A stretch of DNA of 22,572 nt from Planctomycetota bacterium (GCA_021852225.1 JAJZOA010000227.1:1-22572); one strand, 5' to 3'. Positions 1 to 8,721 are shown, numbered from the stretch's first letter. Translations and numbers: made by a program. The notes: generated from the sequence alone by a model not told the origin.

Positions 1-163
1 TACTTGTACTGTATTTATAACCACTGGGCCGTCGCCCGCAATGGCAATTTGTGCAAATCTTTTGGCCTTTTATGCGGAACGGTAAAACCCATTGCACGAG
101 CACCAACTCTCATTTGGGTGATGCCAGCATGGAATGCAAATGTATAGATCATTGTTCAATTAG
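1..163. other. Unassigned left-edge sequence
   Basis: I see no convincing coding sequence here. The reading frame that encodes the transposase fragment downstream is closed by a TAG stop at 161-163, and the other frames give no recognisable protein. The stretch is more AT-rich than the genes further right. It could be decayed insertion-sequence DNA or the flank into which an element was truncated, but nothing in the sequence decides this. Confidence 0.4.
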
Positions 164-652
164 CCATGGAAACCGGCGGAAGACAGGAGATGGGAGGTTG
201 CCGCGACGGACTACGGAACGCCCCAGTTTGTACGGTCAGACAATGGCCCTGAGTTTATCGCCAACACCCTGATGCGGCGGCTTAAGCAAGCCGGGGTGAT
301 CGTTCGGCACATCGATCCCGGCAGCCCCTGGCAAAATGGTACCAACGAACGGTTTAACGGAACCTTACGCCGTGAATGCTTGGATATGGAGACATTCGGG
401 AGTGTGGCACATGCCCAGGCGATTTGTCGGCTCTATCGTCAGGAATATAATCGGCGGCGCCCCCATTCGAGCTTGGGCTATCAGACCCCCAATGAGTTTG
501 CCGCCCGCGCCTCGGGGGCGGTTTCTTCCACCCGCCCCCGAACCCCCACCCGGCCTTGCAACTCTCTTCCCTCTGGCCGTGGTGCCGGATCAAAGAGACG
601 ATCCCTGATGCCTGCGGGAGCAATTAACCGTCAGATGTTATTTGATGGATGA
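164..652 (+). pseudogene. IS3-family transposase (OrfB), C-terminal remnant
   Basis: This is the 3' part of a DDE integrase-core transposase of the IS3 family. The open frame starts after a stop at 163 and reads through a block with the second catalytic Asp (RSDNGPEF, around 233-256), the typical IDPGSPWQNG segment, and the catalytic Glu in NERFNG (Glu codon at 347-349). It ends with the usual YNRRRPHSSLGYQTPNEFA tail near 515. The segment carrying the first catalytic Asp, the upstream HTH region and OrfA are all missing, so the copy cannot be active. An ATG at 272 opens a 126-residue frame, but that start lies inside the catalytic core and is not a true gene start. The last 40 or so residues are Pro/Arg/Ser-rich and poorly conserved in the family, so the exact end of the element is unclear. 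No terminal inverted repeat could be matched, because the other end is outside the window or lost. Confidence 0.82.
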
Positions 653-882
653 ATGTCTATGTATTCGAAACCTATACGTGCAAGTGGAGTCATAAATGGG
701 GGCTGGACACGGGAATAAAAGTACTGTTAATAATTCAGCTTGGCAAACAGGTCGGCAGCGCGGATGATACCTAGGCCGGGCGCAACTGGCCCGAACTGTC
801 TGCCGGAAGCCAAAGGAATGGTTCGGTCCAAACGCGGGCAGGCCATTGCCATGGCATAGTTCAGATTCGGAGCAATTCACCT

Positions 883-3018
883 ATGACAGCTTATGCACCA
901 GGTATTGCCGCAAGCCGCTCGCCTGCAGGGGTGAAACCCGCCGCGGATAGCGCCCGCTTTTTCAATCGCGACTTAAGCTGGCTGGATTTTAACTTTCGCG
1001 TTCTGCATGAGGCGACAAACCCGCGCAATCCACTCCTGGAACGGGTGAAATTTCTGGGTATTTTCGCCAGCAATACCGACGAATTTTTCATGAAACGGAT
1101 CGGCGTTCTTAAGCAGATTGCCGCCGCAAAACCCCTGGATGTCAGCCCGGACGGATTCACACATATCCAGCAGCTTTCGCTGGTGCGCCAAAAGCTTTCG
1201 CAACTCGCCGACATGCAACGCCAGATATGGGAAGACCAGCTTAAACCGGAAATGGAAAAGGCCAACCTTCGCTTGTGCACCTACGAGCAGTTGAACGCCA
1301 AGCAACAGCAGTTCGCGGCCGATTATTTCCGGCAAATCGTATTCCCCGTTTTAACCCCCCTGGCGGTGGACCCCGGCCATCCGTTTCCATTTATCAGCAA
1401 TTTAAGCGTGTCGATCGGCGTATTGCTTAAACAGCCAGGCCAGCCTGAGTCGCTTTTTGCACGGGTGAAAATGCCGCGGCTGTTTCCACGGTGGTTCCGA
1501 ATTGCACAGGAAGATGGCACCATTCTGGTGTCCCTTGAAAGCCTGATACAGGGTCAGTTGGCAATGCTTTTTCCCGGCATGGAAATTGTCGAAACCAACT
1601 GCTTCCGAGTGACGCGCAACGCCGAGGTCGAAGCCGATGTGGACGATTCAGATGACCTTCTGGAAGTGGTGCAGGAAGAACTTCGAGCCCGGCGTTTTGC
1701 GGAAACAGTGCGTGTCCAGATAGCCCGCGGCATGTCCGACGAAATGCGCCGCTATCTGCTGGACGGCCTGGAAATTCATTTCGACGACCTGTACGAAGAA
1801 CCCGAACCGCTGGGAATGGCCGATGTCATGGCATTGGCCGCTTTGGAAGGTCCGCTGTTGCGGCTGCCCCCGTGGAAACCAATCTGTTCGCCGGCCATGG
1901 CGGATGTGGACGCCAGTGTGTTTGCTATTATTCGACAAAGCGATGTGCTGGTTCACCATCCATATGAAAGCTTCGACAGTTCGGTGGAGCGGTTTATTCT
2001 TTCGGCGGTGCGTGACCCGCAGGTACTTGCCATTAAGATGACGTTGTACCGCACCAGCGGAGATTCCCCATTCGTGGCGGCTCTGGCCCGCGCAGCGGAA
2101 TCCGGCAAGCAGGTGGCAGTCCTGGTGGAACTTAAAGCCCGGTTTGATGAGGCCAGCAACATTCAATGGGCACAGGCCCTGGAAAATGCCGGTGCCCATG
2201 TGGTGTATGGCATTTTAGGGCTCAAAACGCATACGAAAATCGCGCTGGTTGTGCGTCAGGAAGACAACGTCGTGCGATCCTATTGCCACATCTCCACAGG
2301 AAATTACAATTCGCGAACCGCCCAGTTGTATACAGACCTGGGCCTTTTCACCTGTCGCGAAGATATCTGTCAGGATGTGGTAGACCTGTTCGCGTTCCTC
2401 ACCGGCCGCTCACTCAAAAACGACTACCGGAAACTTCTGGTTGCACCGGTCCAGATGCGCAACCGGTTTCGCGAAATGATTCAGCGTGAAATCCGTCACG
2501 CCGTCGCTGGCCGGCCGGCCCGCCTGGTAGCGAAAATGAATGCCCTGGAAGACAACGAAATTATCGAAATGCTGTACAAAGCCAGCGCTGCGGGGGTGCA
2601 GATAGATCTGATTGTCCGCGGGTTCTGCTGCCTGCGTGCCGGAGTCCCAGGCCTTAGTGAAAATATTCGGGTCATGAGCGTCATCGGCCGCTTCCTGGAA
2701 CATTCACGTGTGTTCTGGTTCCACAATAACGGTCAGGATGAGTTTTACATGGGATCGGGCGACTGGATGAGCCGCAATTTGAGCCATCGCGTCGAAGCCG
2801 CCGTTCCGGTTGAAAGTCCGGTCTTGCAAACAAAGGTCCGCGAAGTTCTGGAAATTCTTCTGGCTGACAACCTTCAGGCATGGGACCTTCAACCGGATGG
2901 ACAATGGATTCAGAGGCATCCAGTTCCGCCGCAGGAACCACGTCCCGCGCAAAACCGCCTCATGGAACTGGCAATTCAACGCCAACACCTGATGATTCCG
3001 GCCAACCCAGCCAAATAA
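883..3018 (+). CDS. ppk1: Polyphosphate kinase 1
   Basis: Reversibly transfers the terminal phosphate of ATP to inorganic polyphosphate, the main enzyme of polyP storage; it acts as a peripheral membrane or cytosolic protein. The 711 residues match the usual family length of about 690-720. The N-terminal PPK domain starts with FFNRDLSWLDFNFRVLHEA (residues 26-44). The autophosphorylated His of the PPK1 family is His469 in the CHISTGNYNSRTAQLYTD motif, and the second conserved His is His607 in FLEHSRVFWFHNNG. A SGDWMSRNL motif follows near the C-terminus. The ATG at 883 has a GGAG at 869-872, a rather long 10-nt spacing, and is followed by a variable leader of about 25 residues. No ppx (exopolyphosphatase) or pho-type gene is adjacent. 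The gene ends with a strong terminator, so it is probably transcribed alone. Confidence 0.96.
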   Translation: MTAYAPGIAASRSPAGVKPAADSARFFNRDLSWLDFNFRVLHEATNPRNPLLERVKFLGIFASNTDEFFMKRIGVLKQIAAAKPLDVSPDGFTHIQQLSLVRQKLSQLADMQRQIWEDQLKPEMEKANLRLCTYEQLNAKQQQFAADYFRQIVFPVLTPLAVDPGHPFPFISNLSVSIGVLLKQPGQPESLFARVKMPRLFPRWFRIAQEDGTILVSLESLIQGQLAMLFPGMEIVETNCFRVTRNAEVEADVDDSDDLLEVVQEELRARRFAETVRVQIARGMSDEMRRYLLDGLEIHFDDLYEEPEPLGMADVMALAALEGPLLRLPPWKPICSPAMADVDASVFAIIRQSDVLVHHPYESFDSSVERFILSAVRDPQVLAIKMTLYRTSGDSPFVAALARAAESGKQVAVLVELKARFDEASNIQWAQALENAGAHVVYGILGLKTHTKIALVVRQEDNVVRSYCHISTGNYNSRTAQLYTDLGLFTCREDICQDVVDLFAFLTGRSLKNDYRKLLVAPVQMRNRFREMIQREIRHAVAGRPARLVAKMNALEDNEIIEMLYKASAAGVQIDLIVRGFCCLRAGVPGLSENIRVMSVIGRFLEHSRVFWFHNNGQDEFYMGSGDWMSRNLSHRVEAAVPVESPVLQTKVREVLEILLADNLQAWDLQPDGQWIQRHPVPPQEPRPAQNRLMELAIQRQHLMIPANPAK

Positions 3019-3054
3019 TAGCGCTTTGCGAACTTTTCTCCGGCGCCGCACCGG

Positions 3055-3088
3055 GCAGACAGGGTCTTGGAACCGTTTGCTTTTTTTT
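3055..3088 (+). terminator. Intrinsic terminator after ppk1
   Basis: GCAGAC (3055-3060) pairs with GTTTGC (3075-3080) with one G-U pair. An inner GGT/ACC stem sits above a two-base bulge, and eight T residues follow directly at 3081-3088. It lies 37 nt after the ppk1 stop. This is the classical arrangement and the best terminator in the window. Confidence 0.7.
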
Positions 3089-3121
3089 ATGCCAACGACT
3101 AGCTTGGCCTCCGGTGCTTTT

Positions 3122-4384
3122 ATGAGGGAAACAATTCCCATCTACACTCCAGCCGCCCTAAAACCCAGAAAGGGACCATCCACAGCCGCAAAAAGCACCA
3201 TTGATAGTCTTGTAAGTATCGACTGGCAAAAGATTTACGATAAGTCAATCGCTTGGCGGCATCAGCTCCATCAAATTCCCGAACTAGGCTATCAAGAAAA
3301 GCTTACCAGTGACGCAATCGCCGGGGTTCTTAAACAACTCCGCATTCCCTATAAACGCGGATTTGGCGGGGGAACAGGCATTCTGGCACAGATTGATGGC
3401 CGTGGCGACCGTTGCGTCGCATTGCGTGCGGATATGGATGCACTGCCTGTCACAGAGTTAACAGGCCGGGAATGGCAAAGCCGCCATCCAGGCATGATGC
3501 ACGCCTGCGGCCATGACGGCCACATGGCGATCGCCCTGGGGGCGGCCACAGCTTTAATGCACATTCGCAAACAGCTTCAAGGAAAGGTTAAAATTCTTTT
3601 CCAACCTGCGGAAGAGGGGCTGAATGGCGCTGAACGCATGTGCCGCGACGGCGTGCTGGAAAACCCCGACGTAGATGCCATTTTTGGTCTGCACGGCTGG
3701 CCGGGCCTGCCCGTGGGAACCATCGGTTACCGGCCGGGAGTATTTCTGGCGGCGGTCGATTCATTAGTTATAGAGATTCACGGCAAAGGCACCCACGCCG
3801 CATCGCCGCATCATGGTGCCGACCCGATAGCCTGCGGCGCGGCGCTAGTGCAGGCGCTTGCCGGGCTTTTGGCCAGCAACATTGACCCAATCGATACAGT
3901 CGTGCTGACCATTGGTACGTTCAATGCCGGGCGGGCCAGCAATGTGGTACCGGAATCGGCAACACTTAGCGGCACTTTGCGGACTCTGGCACCCGCGACG
4001 CGAAGCCAGGCCGTCAGACTTATTCAGCACACCTGCCACACCGTTGCAGCCACTCACCGCTGTAAAGCGACTTGTCGCTTCACTTCGGCCACCCCCACCA
4101 CTGTCAATCCTGCGTCCGAGGCTGATTTTCTCAGGAAAACGGCCAGTGCACTTCTGAGTGCAGAGAAAGTAGTGGAATTCCACCAGCCATTTTTATGGAG
4201 CGAAGATTTTGCCTATTATCTAAAACGTGTCCCCGGCTGCTTTTTTGTCCTTGGCGTACGGCCGCCCGGTAAGCGAGAATATCCCATGCTGCATAACCCG
4301 CTTTACGATTTCCCGGATGCTGCGCTGCCGGCGGGCATCCGTTTGATGGCTGAGTTAGCGTATTCCCGTCTGGCTCGGCCGTAA
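3122..4384 (+). CDS. M20D-family amidohydrolase (N-acyl amino acid / hippurate hydrolase-like)
   Basis: A cytosolic dinuclear-metal hydrolase of peptidase family M20, subfamily D, which removes acyl groups from N-acyl amino acids or related amides; the real substrate cannot be read from sequence. Counting from the ATG at 3122 (420 aa), the first motif is LRADMDALPV (Asp104), and the metal-binding HACGHDGH gives Cys129 and His131. Then come PAEEG (Glu164, Glu165), LHGWP (His191) and a C-terminal His391 in MLHNPLYDFPD. The lid (dimerisation) domain starts near GTHAASPHHGADP. All expected ligands are present. Longer frames open at a TTG (3026) and an ATG (3089), but the ppk1 terminator occupies 3055-3088, which argues against the TTG. 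No start has a good ribosome binding site, so the N-terminus is uncertain. No amino acid or peptide transporter is adjacent to suggest the substrate. Confidence 0.88.
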   Translation: MRETIPIYTPAALKPRKGPSTAAKSTIDSLVSIDWQKIYDKSIAWRHQLHQIPELGYQEKLTSDAIAGVLKQLRIPYKRGFGGGTGILAQIDGRGDRCVALRADMDALPVTELTGREWQSRHPGMMHACGHDGHMAIALGAATALMHIRKQLQGKVKILFQPAEEGLNGAERMCRDGVLENPDVDAIFGLHGWPGLPVGTIGYRPGVFLAAVDSLVIEIHGKGTHAASPHHGADPIACGAALVQALAGLLASNIDPIDTVVLTIGTFNAGRASNVVPESATLSGTLRTLAPATRSQAVRLIQHTCHTVAATHRCKATCRFTSATPTTVNPASEADFLRKTASALLSAEKVVEFHQPFLWSEDFAYYLKRVPGCFFVLGVRPPGKREYPMLHNPLYDFPDAALPAGIRLMAELAYSRLARP

Positions 4385-4410
4385 TCAAATAGGTGCGCCC
4401 CGAACCAATA

Positions 4411-4432
4411 GTGTGTGGCACAACATTTTTTT
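4411..4432 (+). terminator. Possible terminator after the amidohydrolase
   Basis: A short stem TGTG (4412-4415), loop TGG and CACA (4419-4422) is followed after three bases by seven T residues at 4426-4432, about 30 nt past the stop codon. The stem is weak, so only the position and T tract support it. Confidence 0.35.
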
Positions 4433-4449
4433 CACCTGCAGACCGCCAA

Positions 4450-4480
4450 TTGCCAGATAGCCTGAACGATCTGCTATACT
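4450..4480 (+). promoter_or_regulatory. Candidate sigma70-type promoter for pcrA
   Basis: TTGCCA (4450-4455) and TATACT (4475-4480) are separated by 19 bp, slightly more than the optimum. The -10 end is 47 bp from the pcrA ATG, and the site lies just past the likely terminator of the preceding gene, which fits an independent transcription start. Confidence 0.42.
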
Positions 4481-4526
4481 GGAGACATTCAGTATTGCGG
4501 CCACCGACCGCCGGCAAGAGTCGATT

Positions 4527-7073
4527 ATGGATGACGTAACCATCATGAACAGTGCGGAAATTGAAGCGATTCTGGCTGGCCTGACCAAACCGCAGCGCCA
4601 GGCCGTGGAACATATTGATGGCCCCCTGCTGGTGCTGGCGGGCGCCGGATCGGGAAAAACCCGGACAATCACCAGGCGAATGGCCTTTCTGGCGGCACAA
4701 GGTATTCCACCCAAGAATATTTTGGCTGTTACGTTTACGAATAAGGCGGCTGGTGAAATGCGCGGTCGCACTGTGGATCTGCTTAAATTTCTTCCGCCGC
4801 GGACAGCTCAAGGCATTACCGTATCGACATTTCACAGCCTGTGCGTGAAGTTGCTCAGGCAATTTGCCCCGGTGTTGGGCATGCCTTCGGCATTCAGTAT
4901 TCTGGACAGTTCAGACCAGTTGAAACTGGTGAAACAGGCCTTGGAGAAAGCGGGCATATCCCCAGACAACTTTACCCCCGCCCGCGTACTTGACCAAATA
5001 AGCGGTGCCAAAAGCCGCCTCCTGACTCCCGACGCCTTTGCCGAACATGCCAGTGGGTTTTACAACACCAATGTGGCCAAGGCTTACCGCAGCTATGAAG
5101 CCCTGTTGCGCGAAAATAAAGCCATGGACTTTGACGATCTATTGCTTAAAACCGCCTTTCTGCTTCGCGACCACCGCGACGTGCTTGAACAGCTTCAGGA
5201 CCGGTACCAGTACATTCTCATTGACGAATATCAGGACACCAATCATGCACAGTTTCTGATCGTTAAAATGTTGGCCGCGCGACATCAGAATATTTGTGCG
5301 ACCGGCGATCCGGACCAGTCCATTTATGCATGGCGCGGTGCCAACATGTCCAACATTCTGGAATTTGAAAAGCATTTTCCCAACGCCCGGGTGGTGTTGT
5401 TGGAACAGAATTACCGCAGCACAAAAACCATTCTAAAGGCCGCTTCCGGCCTGATATCCCACAACCGCGTGCGTAAACAGAAAGAACTGTGGACGGAAAA
5501 TCCGATCGGTGGAAAAATTGTTTCAATAGTCGCCGCGGACGAATATCAAGAATCGCAGGAAATTGTCCGTCGCCTGCGGTCACTGCATGAACATGAGAAC
5601 GTCGGGTGGGAAAAAATGGCGATTTTTTATCGCGTGAATTCACTCTCCCGCGTACTTGAGGACGCCCTGATGAAATCCGGCGTGCCGTATCAGATTGTAC
5701 GCGGGACGGAATTTTACGCCCGGCGCGAAGTGAAAGATGTCCTGGCTTATCTGAAACTGGTTATGAATCCGGGTGATTCTGTCAGCTTTGAACGCGTGAT
5801 CAACGTTCCCGCCCGCGGAATCGGGGATACGAGTGTCTCGCGCATTGGCATGTTTGCCGTGGAAAACGGCATCAGTCATTTAGTCGCCGCAGCGCGTGCC
5901 GCGGAAATTCCCGGCCTTAGCAGGAAAGTTGTTGACGGCGCCAGCCGTTTCGCCCGCCTAATTCAGGCCATGCACGCGAGAATTGAGCCAACGCTGCGGG
6001 CCTCTGCAATTCCGGAAAATGATGCGATTGATCCGGCCGACGAATCGGCGAACGTCCAGGCCGATTCAGCAGTTGACTTTAACCCACCGGCGGACACTTT
6101 CACCGCTGACTTTGCCCCCCCGCCACAAGGGGAATCAGCCGACAATGCTTTTTTTCCAGGTCCGACGCCAATCGGCCCGGATTTTCAGCCGCAGGATTTC
6201 CAGGAATCCTCGAAGGTGTCGCCGGTTCTAATACCGGTAGCCGCCATTATGGAAGAGCTGATTCGCGGCGCGGGTTTTCTAGACCTTAAAACGGCCGATG
6301 AAGAATCGCTGCAACGCGCGTCAAATATTCAGGAATTGATAAACATTGCCGCCGAGTTCGACCGGCAGAACCCGGGCGGCACACTGCTGGATTATCTGAC
6401 CCAGGTGACGCTGGTTTCGGACACGGACCGTATGAAGTCGGATCGCGGTGCCGTTACCATGATGACACTTCATGCCGCCAAAGGTCTGGAATTTCCGGTG
6501 GTGGTCATGGCGGGGCTTGAAGAGGGTATTCTTCCCCATGAACGGGCCATTGGGTATCAGGCTAAAGAAGATGATATTGAAGAAGAACGCCGACTGGCAT
6601 TTGTGGGAATTACCCGCGCCATGGAACGGCTTATCATCAGCTATGCAGCGTGGCGAATGGTCATGGGACGTTCGGAATCCCGTCTGCGCTCCCGATTCAT
6701 TTCCGAGTTGCCCGAAGAGTGCATGGAGGAAGTTGACCTTAGCCGGCAGTTTCCGTCCGCTGGATCTGTTGGCTTTCGGGATAATTCCCCGCGTCATGTC
6801 CGGCCGGGAAATCGAGCCTCGGCCGCGGTTGCCAATCACAGTCATTCCGCGGCGGTCGGCACACCGGCGGTGGCGGCAGGTTCGGCGGAGTCAGCTGCGG
6901 CCGGTTCAGATTTTCGCGAGGGCCAGCTGGTGCGACACCCCAATTTCGGCTTGGGCCGCATTGCGGAAATTGGCGATGATCCGGCCCAAACACGGGCCGT
7001 GGTGGAATTTCAATCCGCAGGCCGCAAAACGCTGATCCTTCAATTCGCCAAATTGCAGCGCGTCGACGGGTAG
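4527..7073 (+). CDS. pcrA: ATP-dependent DNA helicase PcrA/UvrD
   Basis: Superfamily 1A 3'-5' DNA helicase used in nucleotide excision repair, mismatch repair and removal of stalled polymerases. Motifs in order: Q-motif LTKPQRQAVEH (19-29), Walker A GAGSGKT (39-45), Walker B IDEYQDTN (from 232, Asp233/Glu234), motif III GDPDQSIYAWRGA (260-272), motif IV LEQNYRS, motif V MTLHAAKGLEFPVV (from 645) and motif VI EEERRLAFVGITRAMERL (from 685). The last 55 residues (FREGQLVRHPNFGLGRI...) form the Tudor-like C-terminal domain of PcrA, which contacts RNA polymerase in this family. At 848 aa it is about 100 residues longer than usual. The excess is an Asp/Pro/Ala-rich, probably disordered insertion at about residues 485-562 within domain 2B, plus an Ala/Ser-rich linker before the C-terminal domain. 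A second Met seven residues in is an alternative start. Confidence 0.95.
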   Translation: MDDVTIMNSAEIEAILAGLTKPQRQAVEHIDGPLLVLAGAGSGKTRTITRRMAFLAAQGIPPKNILAVTFTNKAAGEMRGRTVDLLKFLPPRTAQGITVSTFHSLCVKLLRQFAPVLGMPSAFSILDSSDQLKLVKQALEKAGISPDNFTPARVLDQISGAKSRLLTPDAFAEHASGFYNTNVAKAYRSYEALLRENKAMDFDDLLLKTAFLLRDHRDVLEQLQDRYQYILIDEYQDTNHAQFLIVKMLAARHQNICATGDPDQSIYAWRGANMSNILEFEKHFPNARVVLLEQNYRSTKTILKAASGLISHNRVRKQKELWTENPIGGKIVSIVAADEYQESQEIVRRLRSLHEHENVGWEKMAIFYRVNSLSRVLEDALMKSGVPYQIVRGTEFYARREVKDVLAYLKLVMNPGDSVSFERVINVPARGIGDTSVSRIGMFAVENGISHLVAAARAAEIPGLSRKVVDGASRFARLIQAMHARIEPTLRASAIPENDAIDPADESANVQADSAVDFNPPADTFTADFAPPPQGESADNAFFPGPTPIGPDFQPQDFQESSKVSPVLIPVAAIMEELIRGAGFLDLKTADEESLQRASNIQELINIAAEFDRQNPGGTLLDYLTQVTLVSDTDRMKSDRGAVTMMTLHAAKGLEFPVVVMAGLEEGILPHERAIGYQAKEDDIEEERRLAFVGITRAMERLIISYAAWRMVMGRSESRLRSRFISELPEECMEEVDLSRQFPSAGSVGFRDNSPRHVRPGNRASAAVANHSHSAAVGTPAVAAGSAESAAAGSDFREGQLVRHPNFGLGRIAEIGDDPAQTRAVVEFQSAGRKTLILQFAKLQRVDG

Positions 7074-7143
7074 GCGCTTTGCATCAACCCAGATGCGCAG
7101 AATCTTTTCTTAATCCCATATCTCCGGAATTCTCGAATCAATT

Positions 7144-7180
7144 CGCCGTTGACCGCGGACCAATAGACCACGGCGTTTTT
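7144..7180 (+). terminator. Weak terminator candidate for pcrA
   Basis: CGCCGT (7144-7149) and ACGGCG (7170-7175) are exact inverted repeats, followed directly by five T residues (7176-7180). The 20-nt loop is long and can only partly fold, so this is tentative. It lies 70 nt past the pcrA stop. Confidence 0.28.
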
Positions 7181-7255
7181 GCTCGTGTCGAGCCGGTTTG
7201 GAACACCCGATAATCGTTTAAGGGGTTCCCCGCCTTAAAGTTCACGCAGTTTCAT

Positions 7256-7284
7256 TTGTAACGATATATAAACATAACTATATC
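7256..7284 (+). promoter_or_regulatory. Promoter-like element without an assigned gene
   Basis: TTGTAA (7256-7261), a 17-bp spacer and TATATC (7279-7284) make a reasonable sigma70-like pair in an AT-rich island. No protein-coding gene follows on this strand; a run of T residues comes about 165 nt downstream. It may be chance AT-richness. Confidence 0.25.
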
Positions 7285-7650
7285 CTAAGATGCCGTGTCA
7301 AACGACTCGCCGATAAAAATAGCTGGTGCGGGTGGGCATCTGCTGAATCGGCCCTTCTAAAACGGCCAAACAGCTCGATACGCATCATCCGTCAAGTGTC
7401 TGACCGATTCGTGCGGAAGACCGAAGTAAGATGGATAGGTCGGAATGGCGTTTTTTTTTATCACTTTGAAATTTGACCTACGGTGCACAGCGGTACCATC
7501 ACGATCGGAACCGAACCCGAATCGTTTGCGAACAACGCGCGCTTGCGAATAGTCAACCGTGCTTTCGATTTAGGCCGGTTCAATGCAAGGGTGATTCCCG
7601 CGTTGCCAATTTGCCAATCGGCGGGGCAATAAACTTCGACATGCGCGTAT

Positions 7651-8373
7651 TCATGCCAGCGGCTGCATGCGGCCGTAAGTTTGTTCGGCGCTGCCCCGGG
7701 CCGGCTTAAGAAAGCGCACTGCGTTGATGATAATCTGTTGAATTTCCTTCTGATGGTAGGTTGGATACGTTTCATGGCCGGGTCGAAAATAAAATATGCG
7801 GCCCGCGCCACGTCGATAGACCAATCCACTGCGGAAGACTTCTCCACCGGTAAAAGAACTGATCAGAACAGTTTCATCAGGTTCGGGAACATCGAAATGT
7901 TCGCCGTACATTTCCTCTCGCGGAATGATGATATGGTCGCTTAAGCCGGCAAGAATCGGATGCCCCGGAGCGGTAAACCATAAAATTTCGCGGTCGTTGG
8001 CTTCGCGCCATTTCAGGCTGCAGGATGTGCCCATCAATAAGTTAAATATCTTGGAATAATGCGCGGAATGAAGCACCAGCAACCCCATGCCCGCAAGGAC
8101 CCGCTTGTGAACTTTAGCGACAATATCGTCCCGCACCTCATGATGCGCCTTATGCCCCCACCAGGTTAGAACATCCGTGCTGGCCAGCACTTCATCCGTC
8201 AGACCGTGATCCGGCTCGTCCTGTGTGGCTGTGCTAACCTGCATATCGCCTGCGGCGGACAGGGCCGCGGCCAGCACCGCGTGCATGCCATCAGGATAAA
8301 TGGAGCGTACCTCGTCGCTGGTTTTTTCATGCCGGTATTCATGCCATACGGTGACGCGAATTTTTTCAGCCAT
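7651..8373 (-). CDS. ThuA-like domain protein (trehalose-utilisation family)
   Basis: A 240-residue cytosolic protein with the ThuA fold, a class I glutamine amidotransferase-like fold. Characterised ThuA acts with ThuB in 3-keto-disaccharide metabolism, but many family members are of unknown activity. Visible family motifs are VTVWHEYRHE at the N-terminus, WWGHKAHHEV (71-80), LHSAHYSKIF (101-110), the GHPILAGL segment, and GAGRIFYFRPGHE (189-201) near the C-terminus. The start at 8373 is preceded by AGGAAT at a 5-nt spacing (minus strand), so I prefer it to an upstream in-frame ATG at 8397. There is no signal peptide. No sugar transporter or ThuB/Gfo-Idh-MocA dehydrogenase is adjacent, so the sugar link is only by family. 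The gene is divergent from the secreted protein gene at 8722. Confidence 0.87.
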   Translation of the reverse strand: MAEKIRVTVWHEYRHEKTSDEVRSIYPDGMHAVLAAALSAAGDMQVSTATQDEPDHGLTDEVLASTDVLTWWGHKAHHEVRDDIVAKVHKRVLAGMGLLVLHSAHYSKIFNLLMGTSCSLKWREANDREILWFTAPGHPILAGLSDHIIIPREEMYGEHFDVPEPDETVLISSFTGGEVFRSGLVYRRGAGRIFYFRPGHETYPTYHQKEIQQIIINAVRFLKPARGSAEQTYGRMQPLA

Positions 8374-8721
8374 GGTACATTCCTGTTTATGACACATCCA
8401 TTAAAAATCTAAAAGCTCAACAAAACAGTATCTGCTTGCGTCCGAATGCACAACTGCCAAAAATAGTGATCGACAAGAGAAAACCCCATTTCCGACGCAA
8501 TAAGGCCATTATTATTATTGATTTGCGGCGTTGTCTGCCAACCCTAGGCCGAACCCGTAAATACAGTTTAATGCTTAAGTTGCGAATATATCAAACGTAA
8601 ACGCAAAAAAAATAAAACAGGTAGTACCTCTAATCACCGTAACCGCGATATAATACTTAGAGGTTCAAAGTTGGTCCGAAAACCATGTGAGCCGCTTGGG
8701 ACGAACAGTGTGAGGTGCTTT
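8374..8721. other. Divergent intergenic region, AT-rich
   Basis: This 348-bp stretch separates the divergent ThuA-like gene and secreted protein gene. It is clearly AT-rich with runs of A (around 8605-8616). It must carry promoters for both directions; the + strand one is proposed below, while I could not settle on one for the minus strand. No small gene is visible. Confidence 0.45.
8619..8654 (+). promoter_or_regulatory. Consensus -10 box with upstream small palindrome
   Basis: A perfect TATAAT sits at 8649-8654, 68 bp ahead of the chosen start codon at 8722. No good TTGACA-like box lies 16-18 bp upstream. Instead the -35 area holds a short perfect palindrome AGGTA-G-TACCT (8619-8629), which could be an operator or activator site. 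The -10 box is visible; the regulatory role of the palindrome is inference. Confidence 0.38.

Larger units (their letters stand above)
7074..7650. other. 577-bp intergenic region after pcrA
   Basis: No convincing gene is seen on either strand. A minus-strand frame runs from 7847 to 7461, but it overlaps the ThuA-like gene out of frame and matches nothing I know. The region holds a weak terminator-like repeat (7144-7180), an AT-rich promoter-like element (7256-7284) and a run of nine or so T residues near 7451-7459. It is also more AT-rich in its middle than the neighbouring genes. Confidence 0.5.

Noticed and set aside
51..272. A 73-residue frame at the left edge
   Set aside because: It overlaps the transposase fragment in another frame, shows no family resemblance, and the overlapping frame has clear integrase motifs.
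1648..2199. Long minus-strand frame inside ppk1
   Set aside because: It is the antisense of the conserved PPK1 core, which carries the catalytic His motifs, and its translation resembles no protein.
7461..7847. Minus-strand frame beyond the ThuA-like gene
   Set aside because: It partly overlaps the ThuA-like coding sequence in another frame and has no recognisable motif; the ThuA-like protein already ends at a normal family length.
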